Below the pieces are notes generated by a model, which was not told the origin of the DNA, did no database searches, and was given only the letters and a program-made list of their open reading frames with translations. A program made the position numbers and the translations under genes. A DNA stretch of 64,000 nucleotides from Knufia peltigerae (Eukaryota; Ascomycota; Eurotiomycetes; Chaetothyriales; Trichomeriaceae): positions 62,001 through 126,000 of the forward strand of contig JAPDRN010000096.1 in the NCBI GenBank assembly GCA_030247855.1, given 5' to 3'. This document shows positions 17,304-26,296 of the stretch, piece by piece; the stretch's first letter is position 1; the number at the start of each line of letters is the position of its first letter.

Positions 17304-18578
17304 TCAAGCCACCGACCGGCGGGGCTTCAGCGGCACCACCTTGGTGGCGTCTTCAGCACGGCGGGCGAGGGCGCGGTCGATACGGGCGAACACGTCGCGC
17401 ATCACCGACGCCTCCGGCAGCAGGGTCACGCGGAAGTGGTGGCGGTAAGGCACGTTGAAGCTCGAGCCCGGCACCACCAGCACGCCGTCGTTGTTCATCA
17501 GGTCCAACGCGAAATTGTGGTCGTCGAAGCCCTTGGCGGCGGCACCGACCACGGCTGGGAACGCGTACAGCGCCCCGGCGGGGGCGACCAGCGACAGGTG
17601 CTCGCTGGCCTCGCAGGCTTCGATCACCGCACGCCGGGTTTCATACAGGCGGCCGCCCGGTGCGCACAGCTCGGAAATGGTGTCCGGGCCGTTCACTGCG
17701 GCGTCGATGGCGTACTGGCCCGGCACGTTGGCGCACAGGCGCAATGCGCCCAGCAGGTCCAGTGCGGCGCGGAAGTCGCCCAGGCGCGCGTCGTCGCCGC
17801 TGAGGTGCGCCCAGCCCACGCGCCAGCCGCAGGCGCGGTGCACCTTGCTCAGGCCGCCGAAGGTCAGGCAGGGATGGTCACCGGCCAGCGGTGCGACCGG
17901 CTGGAACACCGCGTCGTCGTACAGGATCTGGTCGTAGATCTCATCGACCAGCAGCAGCAGGTTGTGGCGGCGCGCGATCTCCACCACCTGCTCAAGCAGC
18001 TCGCGTGGGTAGCTGGCGCCGCTGGGGTTGTTCGGGTTGATCAGCACGATGGCGCGGGTGCGCGAGGACACCAGCGTCTCGATCTCGCTGGGGTCCGGCT
18101 GGAAGCCGCTCTCGGCGGCGCAGCGGTAGTACACCGGGCGGCCGTCGTTGAGGATGGTCGAGGCCGACCACAGCGGGTAGTCCGGCGAGGGCACCAGCAC
18201 TTCGTCGCCCGGGTTGAGCAGCGCACGCAGCGACAGGTCGATCAGCTCGCTGACGCCGTTGCCGACGAACACACGGTCGGGGTGGGCATCCGGTGCGCCA
18301 CGGCGGGCGTATGCGGCGGCGATGGCTTCGCGGGCGACCGGGAGGCCCTGCTGGTGGGTGTAGGGGTCTGTGCGGCCCATGTCATCGGCGATCGCGCGCT
18401 GCAGGTGTTCCGGTGCACGGAAGCCGAAAGCGCCGGGATTGCCGATGTTGAGCTTGATCAGCTTGTGGCCCTGCGCTTCCAGCTCCCGGGCTCGCCGTGC
18501 CAGTTCTCCGCGGATTTCGTAGCGCACTTCGGAAAGGCGCTCGCGGATGACCAGGGGTTTGGGCGAGGGAGTGGACAT
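17304..18578 (-). CDS. alaA: Pyridoxal-phosphate aminotransferase, alanine transaminase AlaA type
   Basis: 424-residue fold-type I aminotransferase. It matches the AlaA/YfbQ subgroup, which makes alanine from pyruvate and glutamate: RYEIRGELARRARELEAQG, KLNIGNPGAFGF, VGNGVSELI, VPSPDYPLWSA and INPNNPSG occur in order, then VDEIYDQILYDD and the Schiff-base lysine in GGLSKVHRACGWRVGW. The start at 18578 begins the family sequence; upstream in-frame codons add unrelated residues. It is the first gene of a three-gene minus-strand operon and diverges from rsgA. Confidence 0.88.
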   Translation of the reverse strand: MSTPSPKPLVIRERLSEVRYEIRGELARRARELEAQGHKLIKLNIGNPGAFGFRAPEHLQRAIADDMGRTDPYTHQQGLPVAREAIAAAYARRGAPDAHPDRVFVGNGVSELIDLSLRALLNPGDEVLVPSPDYPLWSASTILNDGRPVYYRCAAESGFQPDPSEIETLVSSRTRAIVLINPNNPSGASYPRELLEQVVEIARRHNLLLLVDEIYDQILYDDAVFQPVAPLAGDHPCLTFGGLSKVHRACGWRVGWAHLSGDDARLGDFRAALDLLGALRLCANVPGQYAIDAAVNGPDTISELCAPGGRLYETRRAVIEACEASEHLSLVAPAGALYAFPAVVGAAAKGFDDHNFALDLMNNDGVLVVPGSSFNVPYRHHFRVTLLPEASVMRDVFARIDRALARRAEDATKVVPLKPRRSVA

Positions 18579-18690
18579 GGGCGGTGGGCCGCAGAAGGCA
18601 TGGGGGTTCCATGGTAGCGGAATTGCTGCAGCGCATGGCAAGGGCTGCAGGGCCCGCCAACATTGGGCTGGGCGGCATCGCACAGGTAGA

Positions 18691-19703
18691 ATGGCGGCGA
18701 TGACCCAGACCCCCGATTTCACCGCCCTGCAGACCATTGGCTGGCCCTGGCCGGGCCCGCCGCAGCAGGCCGACTGGCAGGCTGTGATGGCTGCGCACCC
18801 GCAGGCCCGCCCGGCGCGGGTGATCGAACAGCACCGCACCCACTACGTGGTGGCGGATGGCCCGGAGGCGTCGATCAAGGCCGAATCCTTGCCGGAGTGG
18901 CAGCGCCCGCGCTTTCCCAGCCACGAACGGCCGGCGGTTGGCGACTGGGTGCTGCTGGACGGCATCCGCATCGTCGCCCTGTTGCCGCGACGTACCGCGA
19001 TCAAGCGCGGCGCCGCCGGTGAGCATTACCACCAGCAGGTGATCGCGGCCAACATCGATACCGTCTTCATCGTCTGTGGGCTGGATGCGGACTTCAATCC
19101 GCGCCGTATTGAACGCTACCTGCTGCTGGTAGGCGGTGGCGGTGCCGAACCGGTGGTGGTGCTGACCAAGGCCGACCAGACCGAGTACAGCGAAGACGCG
19201 CTGGCGGTGCTGGAAGAACTGGAGCTGCAGGGCATTGCCCTGCACGCGATCAATGGCCTGGATGCCGACAGTGTTGCAGTGCTGGAGCCGTGGCTGGGTG
19301 CTGGCCGCACGGTGGTGCTGGTGGGTTCTTCCGGTGCGGGCAAGTCGACGTTGACCAACACGCTGCTGGGCGAACAGCGGATGAAGACCAATACGGTGCG
19401 CGCCAACGATTCGCGCGGCCGCCACACCACCACCCACCGCGCACTGATGCCGCTGCCGATGGGTGCCTGCCTGATCGATACGCCGGGCATGCGCGAATTG
19501 AAGCCCACCGGCGAAGAAACGCTGGCCGAAGGTGGTTTCGCCGATATCGAAGCGCTGGCCGCACAATGCCGCTTCAACGACTGCATGCATCAGCAGGAAC
19601 CGGGCTGTGCGGTACGCGCGGCGATCGATGCCGGCGAGATTGAAGAGAGCCGGCTGCAGAACTACTTCAAGTTGAAGGAAGAAGTGGCCGCTGCGGCTGC
19701 GAA

Positions 19704-19734
<31 letters not shown>

Positions 19735-19800
19735 GAGCGCGGCGGCAGGAAGGGCAAGGGCCAGCAGTTCCGCCCTGCGGGCAAGCCGCGCCGGCGCTGA
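18691..19800 (+). CDS. rsgA: Small ribosomal subunit biogenesis GTPase RsgA
   Basis: 369-residue circularly permuted GTPase acting in late 30S maturation. An N-terminal OB domain (about residues 35-110) precedes GTPase motifs in the permuted order: G4 VVLTKADQ, G1 GSSGAGKSTLTN, G3 DTPGMRE. A C-terminal zinc knuckle follows with Cys in QCRFNDCMHQQEPGC. The tail is basic (GGRKGKGQQFRPAGKPRRR), suiting rRNA contact. ATG at 18691 has AGGT 5 bp upstream; ATG at 18700 (MTQTPD) is an equally possible start. It diverges from alaA. Confidence 0.93.
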
Positions 19801-19811
19801 CCCGGATCGCG

Positions 19812-19848
19812 GGGTCGGATCCCATTGCGCCGCAATGGGCTCTGACCC
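19812..19848. terminator. Hairpin downstream of rsgA (GGGTCGGATCC family)
   Basis: Arms 19812-19829 and 19831-19848 pair over 18 positions with one G-T wobble and one mismatch (GGGTCGGATCCCATTGCG against CGCAATGGGCTCTGACCC). It starts 12 bp after the rsgA stop and has no T tract. The arm start GGGTCGGATCC recurs in the hairpin at 60667-60707. Confidence 0.6.
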
Positions 19849-19877
19849 TGGCAATGATCCCGCTACTGCCTGCTTCT

Positions 19878-19955
19878 GGTAGGTGCCAACCTTGGTTGGC
19901 ACGAACGCGTCCGAAGCCCGCCGTCGGCGGATGCCAACCAAGGTTGGCACCTACC
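19878..19955. repeat. Inverted pair of GTAG repeats (CCAACC type)
   Basis: 24-bp arms 19878-19901 and 19932-19955 are exact reverse complements, each with GGTAG head and TGCCAACC/GGTTGGCA stem, separated by 30 bp. They are the same subtype as 3795-3851. They sit between the tandem genes rsgA and the DUF1704 gene, 30 bp upstream of the latter start. Confidence 0.9.
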
Positions 19956-19985
19956 AAAGCAAGGGCAGGGCGCTATAGTCCGCCC

Positions 19986-21239
19986 ATGGAACCGACCGCG
20001 ACGCTTGACCGTGACGTGGCCCACCATGCAGCGCTCGATGCGCGCCTGGTCGAGGCCGTAGGAGGCATCCGCCTGCTGGGCCTGACCAGCTGGCCGGCAA
20101 CCCTGCAGGCACCCTTCCTGGACAGCGTGGCCCGCAGCCAGCCGAAGCTGCCGGTGGTCGACTACCCGAAGCTCGATTTCAGCGACGAGCGTCGCGCGCT
20201 GGCGGCACTCGCTGCCGAGTGCGATGAAAGCCATCCGCTGGGCCATTACGTGCGGCAGTCCGCGCACAGCTGGGATCTGGCTGCACAGCTGCTGGAAGGC
20301 CTCGGTACCGCGGCCGTGGATGCCTGTTCGGTGCAGTTGTTCGGGTCACCCGAGCAACCGTTGCCCGGCAACGGACCGAGCACGCGCGATGCAGCGCGCC
20401 ACTTCATCCAGATTGCTGCCGAGCTGGATCACGAACTGCTGGCACCGGAAGAGCAGGTGCCGGTTTCGGCGATCGCCCTGCAGTTGCAGCTGCAGAATGA
20501 CCTCGATGCGTTCTTTGAATCGCGCATCATCCAGGTGCAGCTGGACCCGGAGCTGGTCTCCAAGGCGGCGGCCGGACCGACCCGCATCCGCCTGCGCACC
20601 AGTGCGCGCTTCAGCGCTTACGACCGCGCGCAGCTGTTCCACCATGAAGCGCTGGTACATTCGCTGACCGCGTTGAACGGCCGCGCGCAGCCGGTGCTGC
20701 CGAGCCTGGCGCTGTCCTCGCCACGGGTGACGGCCACCCAGGAAGGACTGGCGACATTCGCTGAGCAGATCACCGGCAGCATCGACATCGAGCGACTGAA
20801 GCGCATCAGCCTGCGTACCGAGGCGATCGCGATGGCGCGCGAAGGTGCGGACTTCATCGAGGTGTTCCGCTACTTCTGCGATGCCGGGCAGAACCCGGAA
20901 GAGAGCTTCGCCTCGGCGCAGCGGGTATTCCGCGGTGTGCCACCGAGTGGTGGCCTGGCCTTCACCAAGGACACGGTGTACCTGCGCGGTCTGGTGTCGG
21001 TGCATACCTTCTTCCGCCACATGCTGGCCGAAGATCGCCTGCAGGTCTGCCGCTGGTTGTTCGCGGGCAAGATGAGCCTGACCGATGCGATCGCGTTCTC
21101 GCCGCTGTTCGAATCAGGCGTGCTGAAGCCACCGCGTTGGCTGCCGCACTGGATGAGCCGGGCGAATGGCCTGGCCGGCATGCTGGCGTTCTCGCTGTTC
21201 GCCAACCGCATCCGGATGGACCAGCTGGCGCCGGAATGA
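19986..21239 (+). CDS. DUF1704 QEGLA-motif protein, MATCAP-like putative metallopeptidase
   Basis: 417-residue protein of the family annotated as flavohemoglobin expression-modulating QEGLA motif protein (DUF1704). It carries FHHEALVHSLT with His220, Glu221 and His225 in HExxxH spacing, and the QEGLATFAE motif at 252-260, which could supply the third metal ligand. The eukaryotic DUF1704 protein MATCAP is a tubulin tyrosine carboxypeptidase with an HExxxH site, so a zinc carboxypeptidase activity is a reasonable inference; the bacterial substrate is unknown. It has no signal peptide. The start at 19986 is the first ATG after the REP pair. It is transcribed alone and convergent with the TonB receptor. 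Confidence 0.85.
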   Translation: MEPTATLDRDVAHHAALDARLVEAVGGIRLLGLTSWPATLQAPFLDSVARSQPKLPVVDYPKLDFSDERRALAALAAECDESHPLGHYVRQSAHSWDLAAQLLEGLGTAAVDACSVQLFGSPEQPLPGNGPSTRDAARHFIQIAAELDHELLAPEEQVPVSAIALQLQLQNDLDAFFESRIIQVQLDPELVSKAAAGPTRIRLRTSARFSAYDRAQLFHHEALVHSLTALNGRAQPVLPSLALSSPRVTATQEGLATFAEQITGSIDIERLKRISLRTEAIAMAREGADFIEVFRYFCDAGQNPEESFASAQRVFRGVPPSGGLAFTKDTVYLRGLVSVHTFFRHMLAEDRLQVCRWLFAGKMSLTDAIAFSPLFESGVLKPPRWLPHWMSRANGLAGMLAFSLFANRIRMDQLAPE

Positions 21240-21285
21240 AATGCGTTGGCGGGATGATGCGCTGGCGCCTCGATTGATATCGGTT

Positions 21286-21393
21286 GGCGGCGGTGGGGCA
21301 CCCTGGCCAGGACACGCCGTAAACCCATCCATGGGGGCTCGATCGGCGCATCCATGCGCCTCACGGTCCTGACCAGGGTGCCCCACCGCCGCC
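21286..21393. repeat. Structured palindromic element, copy B
   Basis: 28-bp outer arms 21286-21313 and 21366-21393 pair with one mismatch (C-A on plus, G-T wobble on minus). The 52-bp interior 21314-21365 starts ACGCCGTAAA and holds hairpins CCCATCCATGGG (21324-21335) and GGCGCATCCATGCGCC (21345-21360), with GGCTCG between them. It lies between convergent genes. Confidence 0.88.
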
Positions 21394-21448
21394 AGACAGT
21401 TTCCCGCGCGGGCGGCAGCACATCACCGCGCCGAAGGGGTTGCGCTTG

Positions 21449-21487
21449 AAAAGCAAAGAGCCGGGCACCGCCCGGCTCTTTGCTTTT
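21449..21487. terminator. Bidirectional rho-independent terminator
   Basis: 18-bp perfect stem (AAAAGCAAAGAGCCGGGC 21449-21466, GCCCGGCTCTTTGCTTTT 21470-21487) with an ACC loop, ending in TTTT on both strands. It lies midway between the DUF1704 gene and the TonB receptor, flanked by palindromic elements B and C in opposite orientation. Confidence 0.92.
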
Positions 21488-21536
21488 GCTCTTGCTTTCC
21501 ATTGCCTCCGCGCCGGCGCGGGGAACTGTCCAGCGC

Positions 21537-21634
21537 GGGTAGGCAGGCCCATGCAGGACCGTTGGCGCCATGGATGGCGCCATCGAGCCCCCATGGATGG
21601 GTTTACGGCGTGTCCTGCATGGGCCTGCCTACCC
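21537..21634. repeat. Structured palindromic element, copy C
   Basis: 23-bp perfect outer arms 21537-21559 and 21612-21634, extendable by four more pairs including one wobble. The 52-bp interior, read on the minus strand, is identical to copy B for its first 30 bp (ACGCCGTAAA to GGCTCGAT). It then has a different hairpin stem, GGCGCCATCCATGGCGCC, with the same CATCCATG apex. It is inverted relative to copy B, 144 bp away. Confidence 0.9.
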
Positions 21635-21679
21635 GTGCCATGCAGGAACAATCAACGCGCCGCAGCGCCCGCTTTCGAC

Positions 21680-23983
21680 TTAGAACTCCGCCGCCACCGT
21701 CATGAACACCTGTCGCGGCGCACTCGCATGGATCGCATACCGCGTGCCCTTCGGATCGGTCGGTGCGAACGAACTCAGCTGGCCGGCATAGCGCTTGTTG
21801 GTCAGGTTGGTCGCATTCAACGACACCCGCACGTTGCGCAGACCCAGGCCCGGGCCGAAGTCGTAACCGGCGCCCGCATCGAAGGTGGTCACGCCCGGCA
21901 CCGACTGGTCGTTGGTGTAGGTGTAGTAGCGCTTGCCGGTGTACTTGGCGCGCAGGCTGGCGAAGAAGCCGTCGCGGTTCCAGCTGATCTCGCTGGACGC
22001 CATGCGCTGCGGCGTATCCACGGTGATCTTGCCGGCCACCGGCACGATCGCACCGCCCGAAGTGTAGTCATCCTCGTAGGTGGTCTTGTTCCAGGACAGC
22101 GCGTTGTACCACTGCAGGCCATCCACGGGCTTGAGGATGAAGGTCAGCTCGGCACCGTGGCTCTTCACCGAACCGACGTTGATGAAGCGCGTCACGCACT
22201 CCGGCCGCGTGCCGACTTCGATACTCGAGCACGGGTTCAACGACAGCAGGCGGTTGTCGAACGTAACGTTGTAGGCCGCGATAGACGCCTGGTATTTCTC
22301 ACCGAAGGTACGGAAACCCGCTTCCAGGCTCTTGGACTTCTCCGGCTCCAGGCCTGCGCTGGCGGCGAACGATTCCGGCGACACCTGCAGCGGGCCGCCG
22401 CTGCCGCCGCCGACGAAGGCAGCGATGTTCTCGGCATACGAGGCGAATACTTCGTTGTTGGCGTTGAGCTTGAAGCCCACACCCAGCTGCGGCAATACCG
22501 ATTCCTTCGCGGTCAGCGTGCCCGAGGCAATGCTGGTTTCCACGCCCGGCTGGGCCTTGGCGGTCATGCGCGTGTTGGGGCTCTTGATGCCCACGTCCAC
22601 GGTCAGGCGCTGGTCGAGGAAGCGCATCCGGTCCTGCACGTAGAACTGGCGGGTACGGATGTCGAAGTCCTGGTTGAACAGGCGGCGGTCCGGGTTCTGC
22701 AGGTACAGGTCGTCCAGGAACGGGCCGCTGATGTAGTAGAAATTGCGCGAGACGTTATGGTCGTTCTGTTCGTACCACACACCGGCTTCCAGCTCATGGA
22801 TGCCCACCGTCCACGACAGCGCGGCGGTCACGCCGTCGCGGTTGATGGTGTAGTTGGTGCTGCGGATCGAGATCGGCAGCATCTTGTCGGTGCCCGGGTA
22901 GGACGGCTGGCCCGGCGCCCACCAGTGGCCCTGGCCACGGTTCTCATGGTGGTAGCCCAGCAGCTTCAGGCGGCCCTGATCACCCAGGCGGATGTCGGCG
23001 TCGATCGAGTACAGGTTGTCGTCGCGCAGCGCACGGCTCTGGTAGTACGCATCGTCGATGCTGTTGACGCCGCCGCTGAACGCACAGCGCGCCTTGTTGT
23101 AGGTACCCGGTGCGCAGTATGCAGCCGCGACCGCGCGATCCCAGTCCGGTGCATAGATGTTCCAGTCATAACCCAGGCCGCGCGCCAGCATGTCCTTGGA
23201 CAGGTAGGCATAGTTGGCCTGGCTGGCGCGCGAGGTGGCGACGAAGGCGCCGAAGCGGTTGTCGCCCACGTTCCACACCGCCTTGGCGTTGAACTGGCGG
23301 GTGGTCTGGTTCTGATACGGCGCGGCCCACATGTCCTGGTCCTGGTGCACGCCGGAGACATAGGCCGAGAAACCGTTGATGTCGCCGGTGTCCACGCGCA
23401 GGTAGCCGCGGCGCTGGTTGTCATCACCCGCGGTGATGCTGGCGCGGCCGCCGAACTCGGTGGACGGATCCATCGAGAAGTACTGGATGGTGCCGCCCAG
23501 GTTGCTGGTCGAGGCCACGCCCAGCGAACCGATGCCCTGCGACAGCTCGGCGCCTGCCAGGTTTTCGGCGATCAGTGCACGGGCGATGCTCAGGCCGTTG
23601 TAGTTGCCGTAGCTGTTGTCGCCCAGCGGAATGCCGTCCAGCGTGTAACCCAGGCGGCTCTTGTCGAAGCCGCGCAGGCTGATGGTCTGCGATTCTTCAT
23701 TCGCACCGAACGCATCGTTGGACTGCACCGACACGCCGGGCAGGCGGTCGAGGATCTTCTGGCCGCTGGTACCCGGCGGCAATACCTGCTTGTCGACGGT
23801 GGTGATGCGCTGCACCTGGCGGGTCTCGCCCTGGCCGATGACCGAGACGGTATCCAGCGTCTGCGCGCTCAGCGCGGTATCGGCGGTGGCGTCGGTGGCT
23901 TCAGCGGCGTGGGCGCTGGCGGCGGAAAGCGCGATCGCCACGGCGATCGTCAGGTATCGGGTCTGCATGATGGTCCATTGCAT
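21680..23983 (-). CDS. TonB-dependent outer-membrane receptor
   Basis: 767-residue ligand-gated porin driven by TonB. A signal peptide (MQTRYLTIAVAIAL, cleavage near AHAAE) is followed by a plug domain with LDTVSVIGQG as a likely TonB-box area, KILDRLPGVSVQSND and LRGFDKSRLGYTLDGIPLGDN. A 22-strand barrel follows, ending SAPRQVFMTVAAEF with the terminal Phe. Relatives of this subtype are iron-chelate or other nutrient receptors; no siderophore genes are nearby, so the ligand is open. The ATG at 23968 (MQTRYL) is a likely alternative start and gives a more typical signal peptide. It is convergent with the DUF1704 gene. Confidence 0.92.
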   Translation of the reverse strand: MQWTIMQTRYLTIAVAIALSAASAHAAEATDATADTALSAQTLDTVSVIGQGETRQVQRITTVDKQVLPPGTSGQKILDRLPGVSVQSNDAFGANEESQTISLRGFDKSRLGYTLDGIPLGDNSYGNYNGLSIARALIAENLAGAELSQGIGSLGVASTSNLGGTIQYFSMDPSTEFGGRASITAGDDNQRRGYLRVDTGDINGFSAYVSGVHQDQDMWAAPYQNQTTRQFNAKAVWNVGDNRFGAFVATSRASQANYAYLSKDMLARGLGYDWNIYAPDWDRAVAAAYCAPGTYNKARCAFSGGVNSIDDAYYQSRALRDDNLYSIDADIRLGDQGRLKLLGYHHENRGQGHWWAPGQPSYPGTDKMLPISIRSTNYTINRDGVTAALSWTVGIHELEAGVWYEQNDHNVSRNFYYISGPFLDDLYLQNPDRRLFNQDFDIRTRQFYVQDRMRFLDQRLTVDVGIKSPNTRMTAKAQPGVETSIASGTLTAKESVLPQLGVGFKLNANNEVFASYAENIAAFVGGGSGGPLQVSPESFAASAGLEPEKSKSLEAGFRTFGEKYQASIAAYNVTFDNRLLSLNPCSSIEVGTRPECVTRFINVGSVKSHGAELTFILKPVDGLQWYNALSWNKTTYEDDYTSGGAIVPVAGKITVDTPQRMASSEISWNRDGFFASLRAKYTGKRYYTYTNDQSVPGVTTFDAGAGYDFGPGLGLRNVRVSLNATNLTNKRYAGQLSSFAPTDPKGTRYAIHASAPRQVFMTVAAEF

Positions 23984-24118
23984 GGGGGATGGTCACCGGC
24001 CCGGGGGCGCGGTGCGTGGCCACTATGCGAACGGAACATGAAACCTTGTTTACGAAAAACCAACGAACGGCGTCGCGGGGAGAAGCCGCGCAGAGCGTGA
24101 ATCTACCGGGGGAGGGAC

Positions 24119-24139
24119 GTAGATCCACGCCCTGCGTGG
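24119..24139 (+). repeat. Degenerate GTAG (SMAG-type) repeat
   Basis: GTAG head with CCACGC/GCGTGG stem and a changed loop (CCT instead of CAT), 8 bp beyond the stop of the SDR gene on the minus strand. Confidence 0.65.
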
Positions 24140-24146
24140 GAAAGCG

Positions 24147-24887
24147 CTAGCCCATGTACAGGCCACCGTTGACCGGATAGTCCGCACCGGTCACGTAGGA
24201 GGCTTCATCCGAAGCCAGCCAGGCACACAGGCCCGCCACTTCTTCCGGGCGACCCAGACGCCGCACCGGCACCGACGCGGCCAGTCGATCCAGCACGTCC
24301 GGTGGGAAGCTGCTGATCGCCTGGCTGGCGATGTAGCCCGGCGACAGTGTGTTGACGGTGACCCCGCGCGAGGCGACTTCAGCGGCCAGCGCACGGCTGA
24401 AACCGTGCATCGCGGCTTTTGCCGTGGCGTAGTTCACCTGGCCGATCTGGCCCTTGTGGGCGCTGACCGAACCGATGTTGATGATGCGGCCCCAGCCACG
24501 GGTGGCCATGCCATCAACCACCTGCTTGGTCAGGTTGAACAGCGAGTTGAGATTGGAGGCGATCACTGCATTCCAGTCCTCCACCGTCATCTGCCGGAAC
24601 AGCAGGTCGCGGCTGCCGCCGGAGTTGTTGACCAGCACGTCCACCTCGCCGACTTCGGCACGCACCTTGGCGAAGGCCGCCGTGGTCGACGCCCAATCGG
24701 TCGCATTGCCTTCGGAGGCGATGAAATCAAAGCCCTGTTCGCGCTGCTCGCGCAGCCAGTTGGCCTTGCGCGGCGAGTTCGGTGCGCAGCCGGCGACCAC
24801 GGTATGGCCGGAACGGGCCAGGCTCTGGCAGATGGCAGTGCCGACACTGCCCATCCCGCTGGTGACGTAGGCAATTCGAAGAGTCAT
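24147..24887 (-). CDS. Acetoacetyl-CoA reductase-like short-chain dehydrogenase (PhbB type)
   Basis: 246-residue NAD(P)H-dependent reductase of the classical SDR family. The cofactor motif is VTSGMGSVG, the NNSGG segment follows, and the active site is Ser-Tyr-Lys in INIGSVSAHKGQIGQVNYATAKAA. The FRQMTVEDWNAVIASNLNSLFN segment is typical of PhbB/FabG-like 3-ketoacyl-CoA reductases that make (R)-3-hydroxybutyryl-CoA. No polyhydroxyalkanoate synthase is in this window, so the pathway is not confirmed. It lies 25 bp downstream of the citrate transporter gene on the same strand, suggesting co-transcription. Confidence 0.82.
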   Translation of the reverse strand: MTLRIAYVTSGMGSVGTAICQSLARSGHTVVAGCAPNSPRKANWLREQREQGFDFIASEGNATDWASTTAAFAKVRAEVGEVDVLVNNSGGSRDLLFRQMTVEDWNAVIASNLNSLFNLTKQVVDGMATRGWGRIINIGSVSAHKGQIGQVNYATAKAAMHGFSRALAAEVASRGVTVNTLSPGYIASQAISSFPPDVLDRLAASVPVRRLGRPEEVAGLCAWLASDEASYVTGADYPVNGGLYMG

Positions 24888-24912
24888 TGCAGAACGCTCC
24901 TTGATAAGGGAA

Positions 24913-26244
24913 TCAGGTCGTGAAGGGATAGAGCCCGAACAACAGGCCGCCGATCATCAGCAACAACGAAATGGCGATCGCCCACTTCAGGGTGAATTTC
25001 TGGTGGTCGGCGAACTCGACCTTGGCCAGTCCCACCAGCAGGTAGGTGGACGGCACCAGCGGGCTGAGCAGGTGCACCGGTTGCCCGGCCAGCGACGCGC
25101 GGGCCATTTCCACCGGCGTGATGCCGTAATTGCCGGCCGCTTCGGACAGGATCGGCAGCACGCCGAAGTAGAACGCGTCGTTGGACATGAAAAAGGTGAA
25201 CGGCATCGAGGCCACCGCGGTGATCACCGCCAGGTAGGGGCCCCAGCTGTCGGGAATGATCGCCAGGAAGCTGTGCGACATCGCTTCGACCATGCCGGTG
25301 TTGTTGAGGATGCCGGTGAAGATGCCCGCAGCGAAGATCAGCGCCACCACCGACAGCACGCTGCCGGCATGGCTGACCACGCGGCGGCGCTGTTCGGCCA
25401 GGTTCGGGTAGTTGATCACCAGCGCGATGGCGAAGCCGATCATGAACAGCACCGGCATCGGCAGTACGCCGATGATGAGGGCGCTCATCAGGGCCACGGT
25501 CAGTGCCAGGTTGACCCACAGCAGCCTGGGGCGCTTGGTGTCTTCGGCGTCTTCCACGGTCGGCAGCGTGTTGCCGTCGTCGGACACGCTGTTGTCCATC
25601 CAGCTGCCACCCTTGGGCAGGGTTACCACGCCGAGGCGACGGCGCTCCTTCATGCCCAGGTACCAGGCCAGCAGCAGTACACCGGCGCAGGCGATCACCA
25701 TCGACGGAATCAGCGGCACGAACACATCGGCCGGGTCCACGTGCAGTGCGGTGGCCGCGCGTGCGGTCGGGCCACCCCACGGCGTCAGGTTCATCACGCC
25801 ACCAGCGAGAATGGTCACGCAGGTCATGTTCAGCGCATTCATGCCCAACCGCTGGTACAGCGGCAGCATCGCCGAGACGGTGATCATGTAGGTGGTCGAA
25901 CCATCGCCATCGAGCGAGATCAGCATCGCCAACACGGCGGTGCCGAGCACGATCTTCATCGGGTCGCCCTTGACGAAGCGCAGGATGATCCGCACCAGCG
26001 GATCGAACAGGCCCGCATCGATCATCACGCCGAAGTAGAGGATGGCGAACATCAGCATCACGCCGGTCGGCGCGATCTTCTTGATGCCTTCCAGCATCAT
26101 TTCGTCGATGCCGGCAGCGAAGCCACCGATCAGGGCGAAGATGATGGGGATGGTGATCAGGGCAACGAGTGGCGACAGTCGTTTGCTCATGATCAAGTAC
26201 ATGAACGTAATGACCATGCCAAAGCCGAGGATGCTCAGCATCAT
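24913..26244 (-). CDS. CitMHS-family citrate (metal-citrate):proton symporter
   Basis: 443-residue inner-membrane carrier with about 12 helices. The family imports citrate, often as a metal complex, with protons or magnesium. Diagnostic stretches are ISLDGDGSTTYMIT, MNLTPWGGPTARAATAL, FTFFMSNDAFYFGVLPIL and AGQPVHLLSPLVPSTYLLVGLA, all characteristic of CitMHS. Codons 1 and 2 are both ATG and an AGGAGT site precedes them. An O/P-type porin gene lies 52 bp upstream on the same strand, and a TctDE-like two-component operon is divergent from that, so citrate or tricarboxylate uptake is the likely job of the cluster. Confidence 0.92.
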   Translation of the reverse strand: MMLSILGFGMVITFMYLIMSKRLSPLVALITIPIIFALIGGFAAGIDEMMLEGIKKIAPTGVMLMFAILYFGVMIDAGLFDPLVRIILRFVKGDPMKIVLGTAVLAMLISLDGDGSTTYMITVSAMLPLYQRLGMNALNMTCVTILAGGVMNLTPWGGPTARAATALHVDPADVFVPLIPSMVIACAGVLLLAWYLGMKERRRLGVVTLPKGGSWMDNSVSDDGNTLPTVEDAEDTKRPRLLWVNLALTVALMSALIIGVLPMPVLFMIGFAIALVINYPNLAEQRRRVVSHAGSVLSVVALIFAAGIFTGILNNTGMVEAMSHSFLAIIPDSWGPYLAVITAVASMPFTFFMSNDAFYFGVLPILSEAAGNYGITPVEMARASLAGQPVHLLSPLVPSTYLLVGLAKVEFADHQKFTLKWAIAISLLLMIGGLLFGLYPFTT

Positions 26245-26296
26245 CTGCGGACTCCTTGAAAAATCAGGATGTGGGGAAGTGGAAGGGGGCTGACGT

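Noticed and set aside
24147..24887. Polyhydroxybutyrate operon
   Set aside because: Only the reductase-like gene is present; no ketothiolase, synthase or phasin gene occurs nearby.
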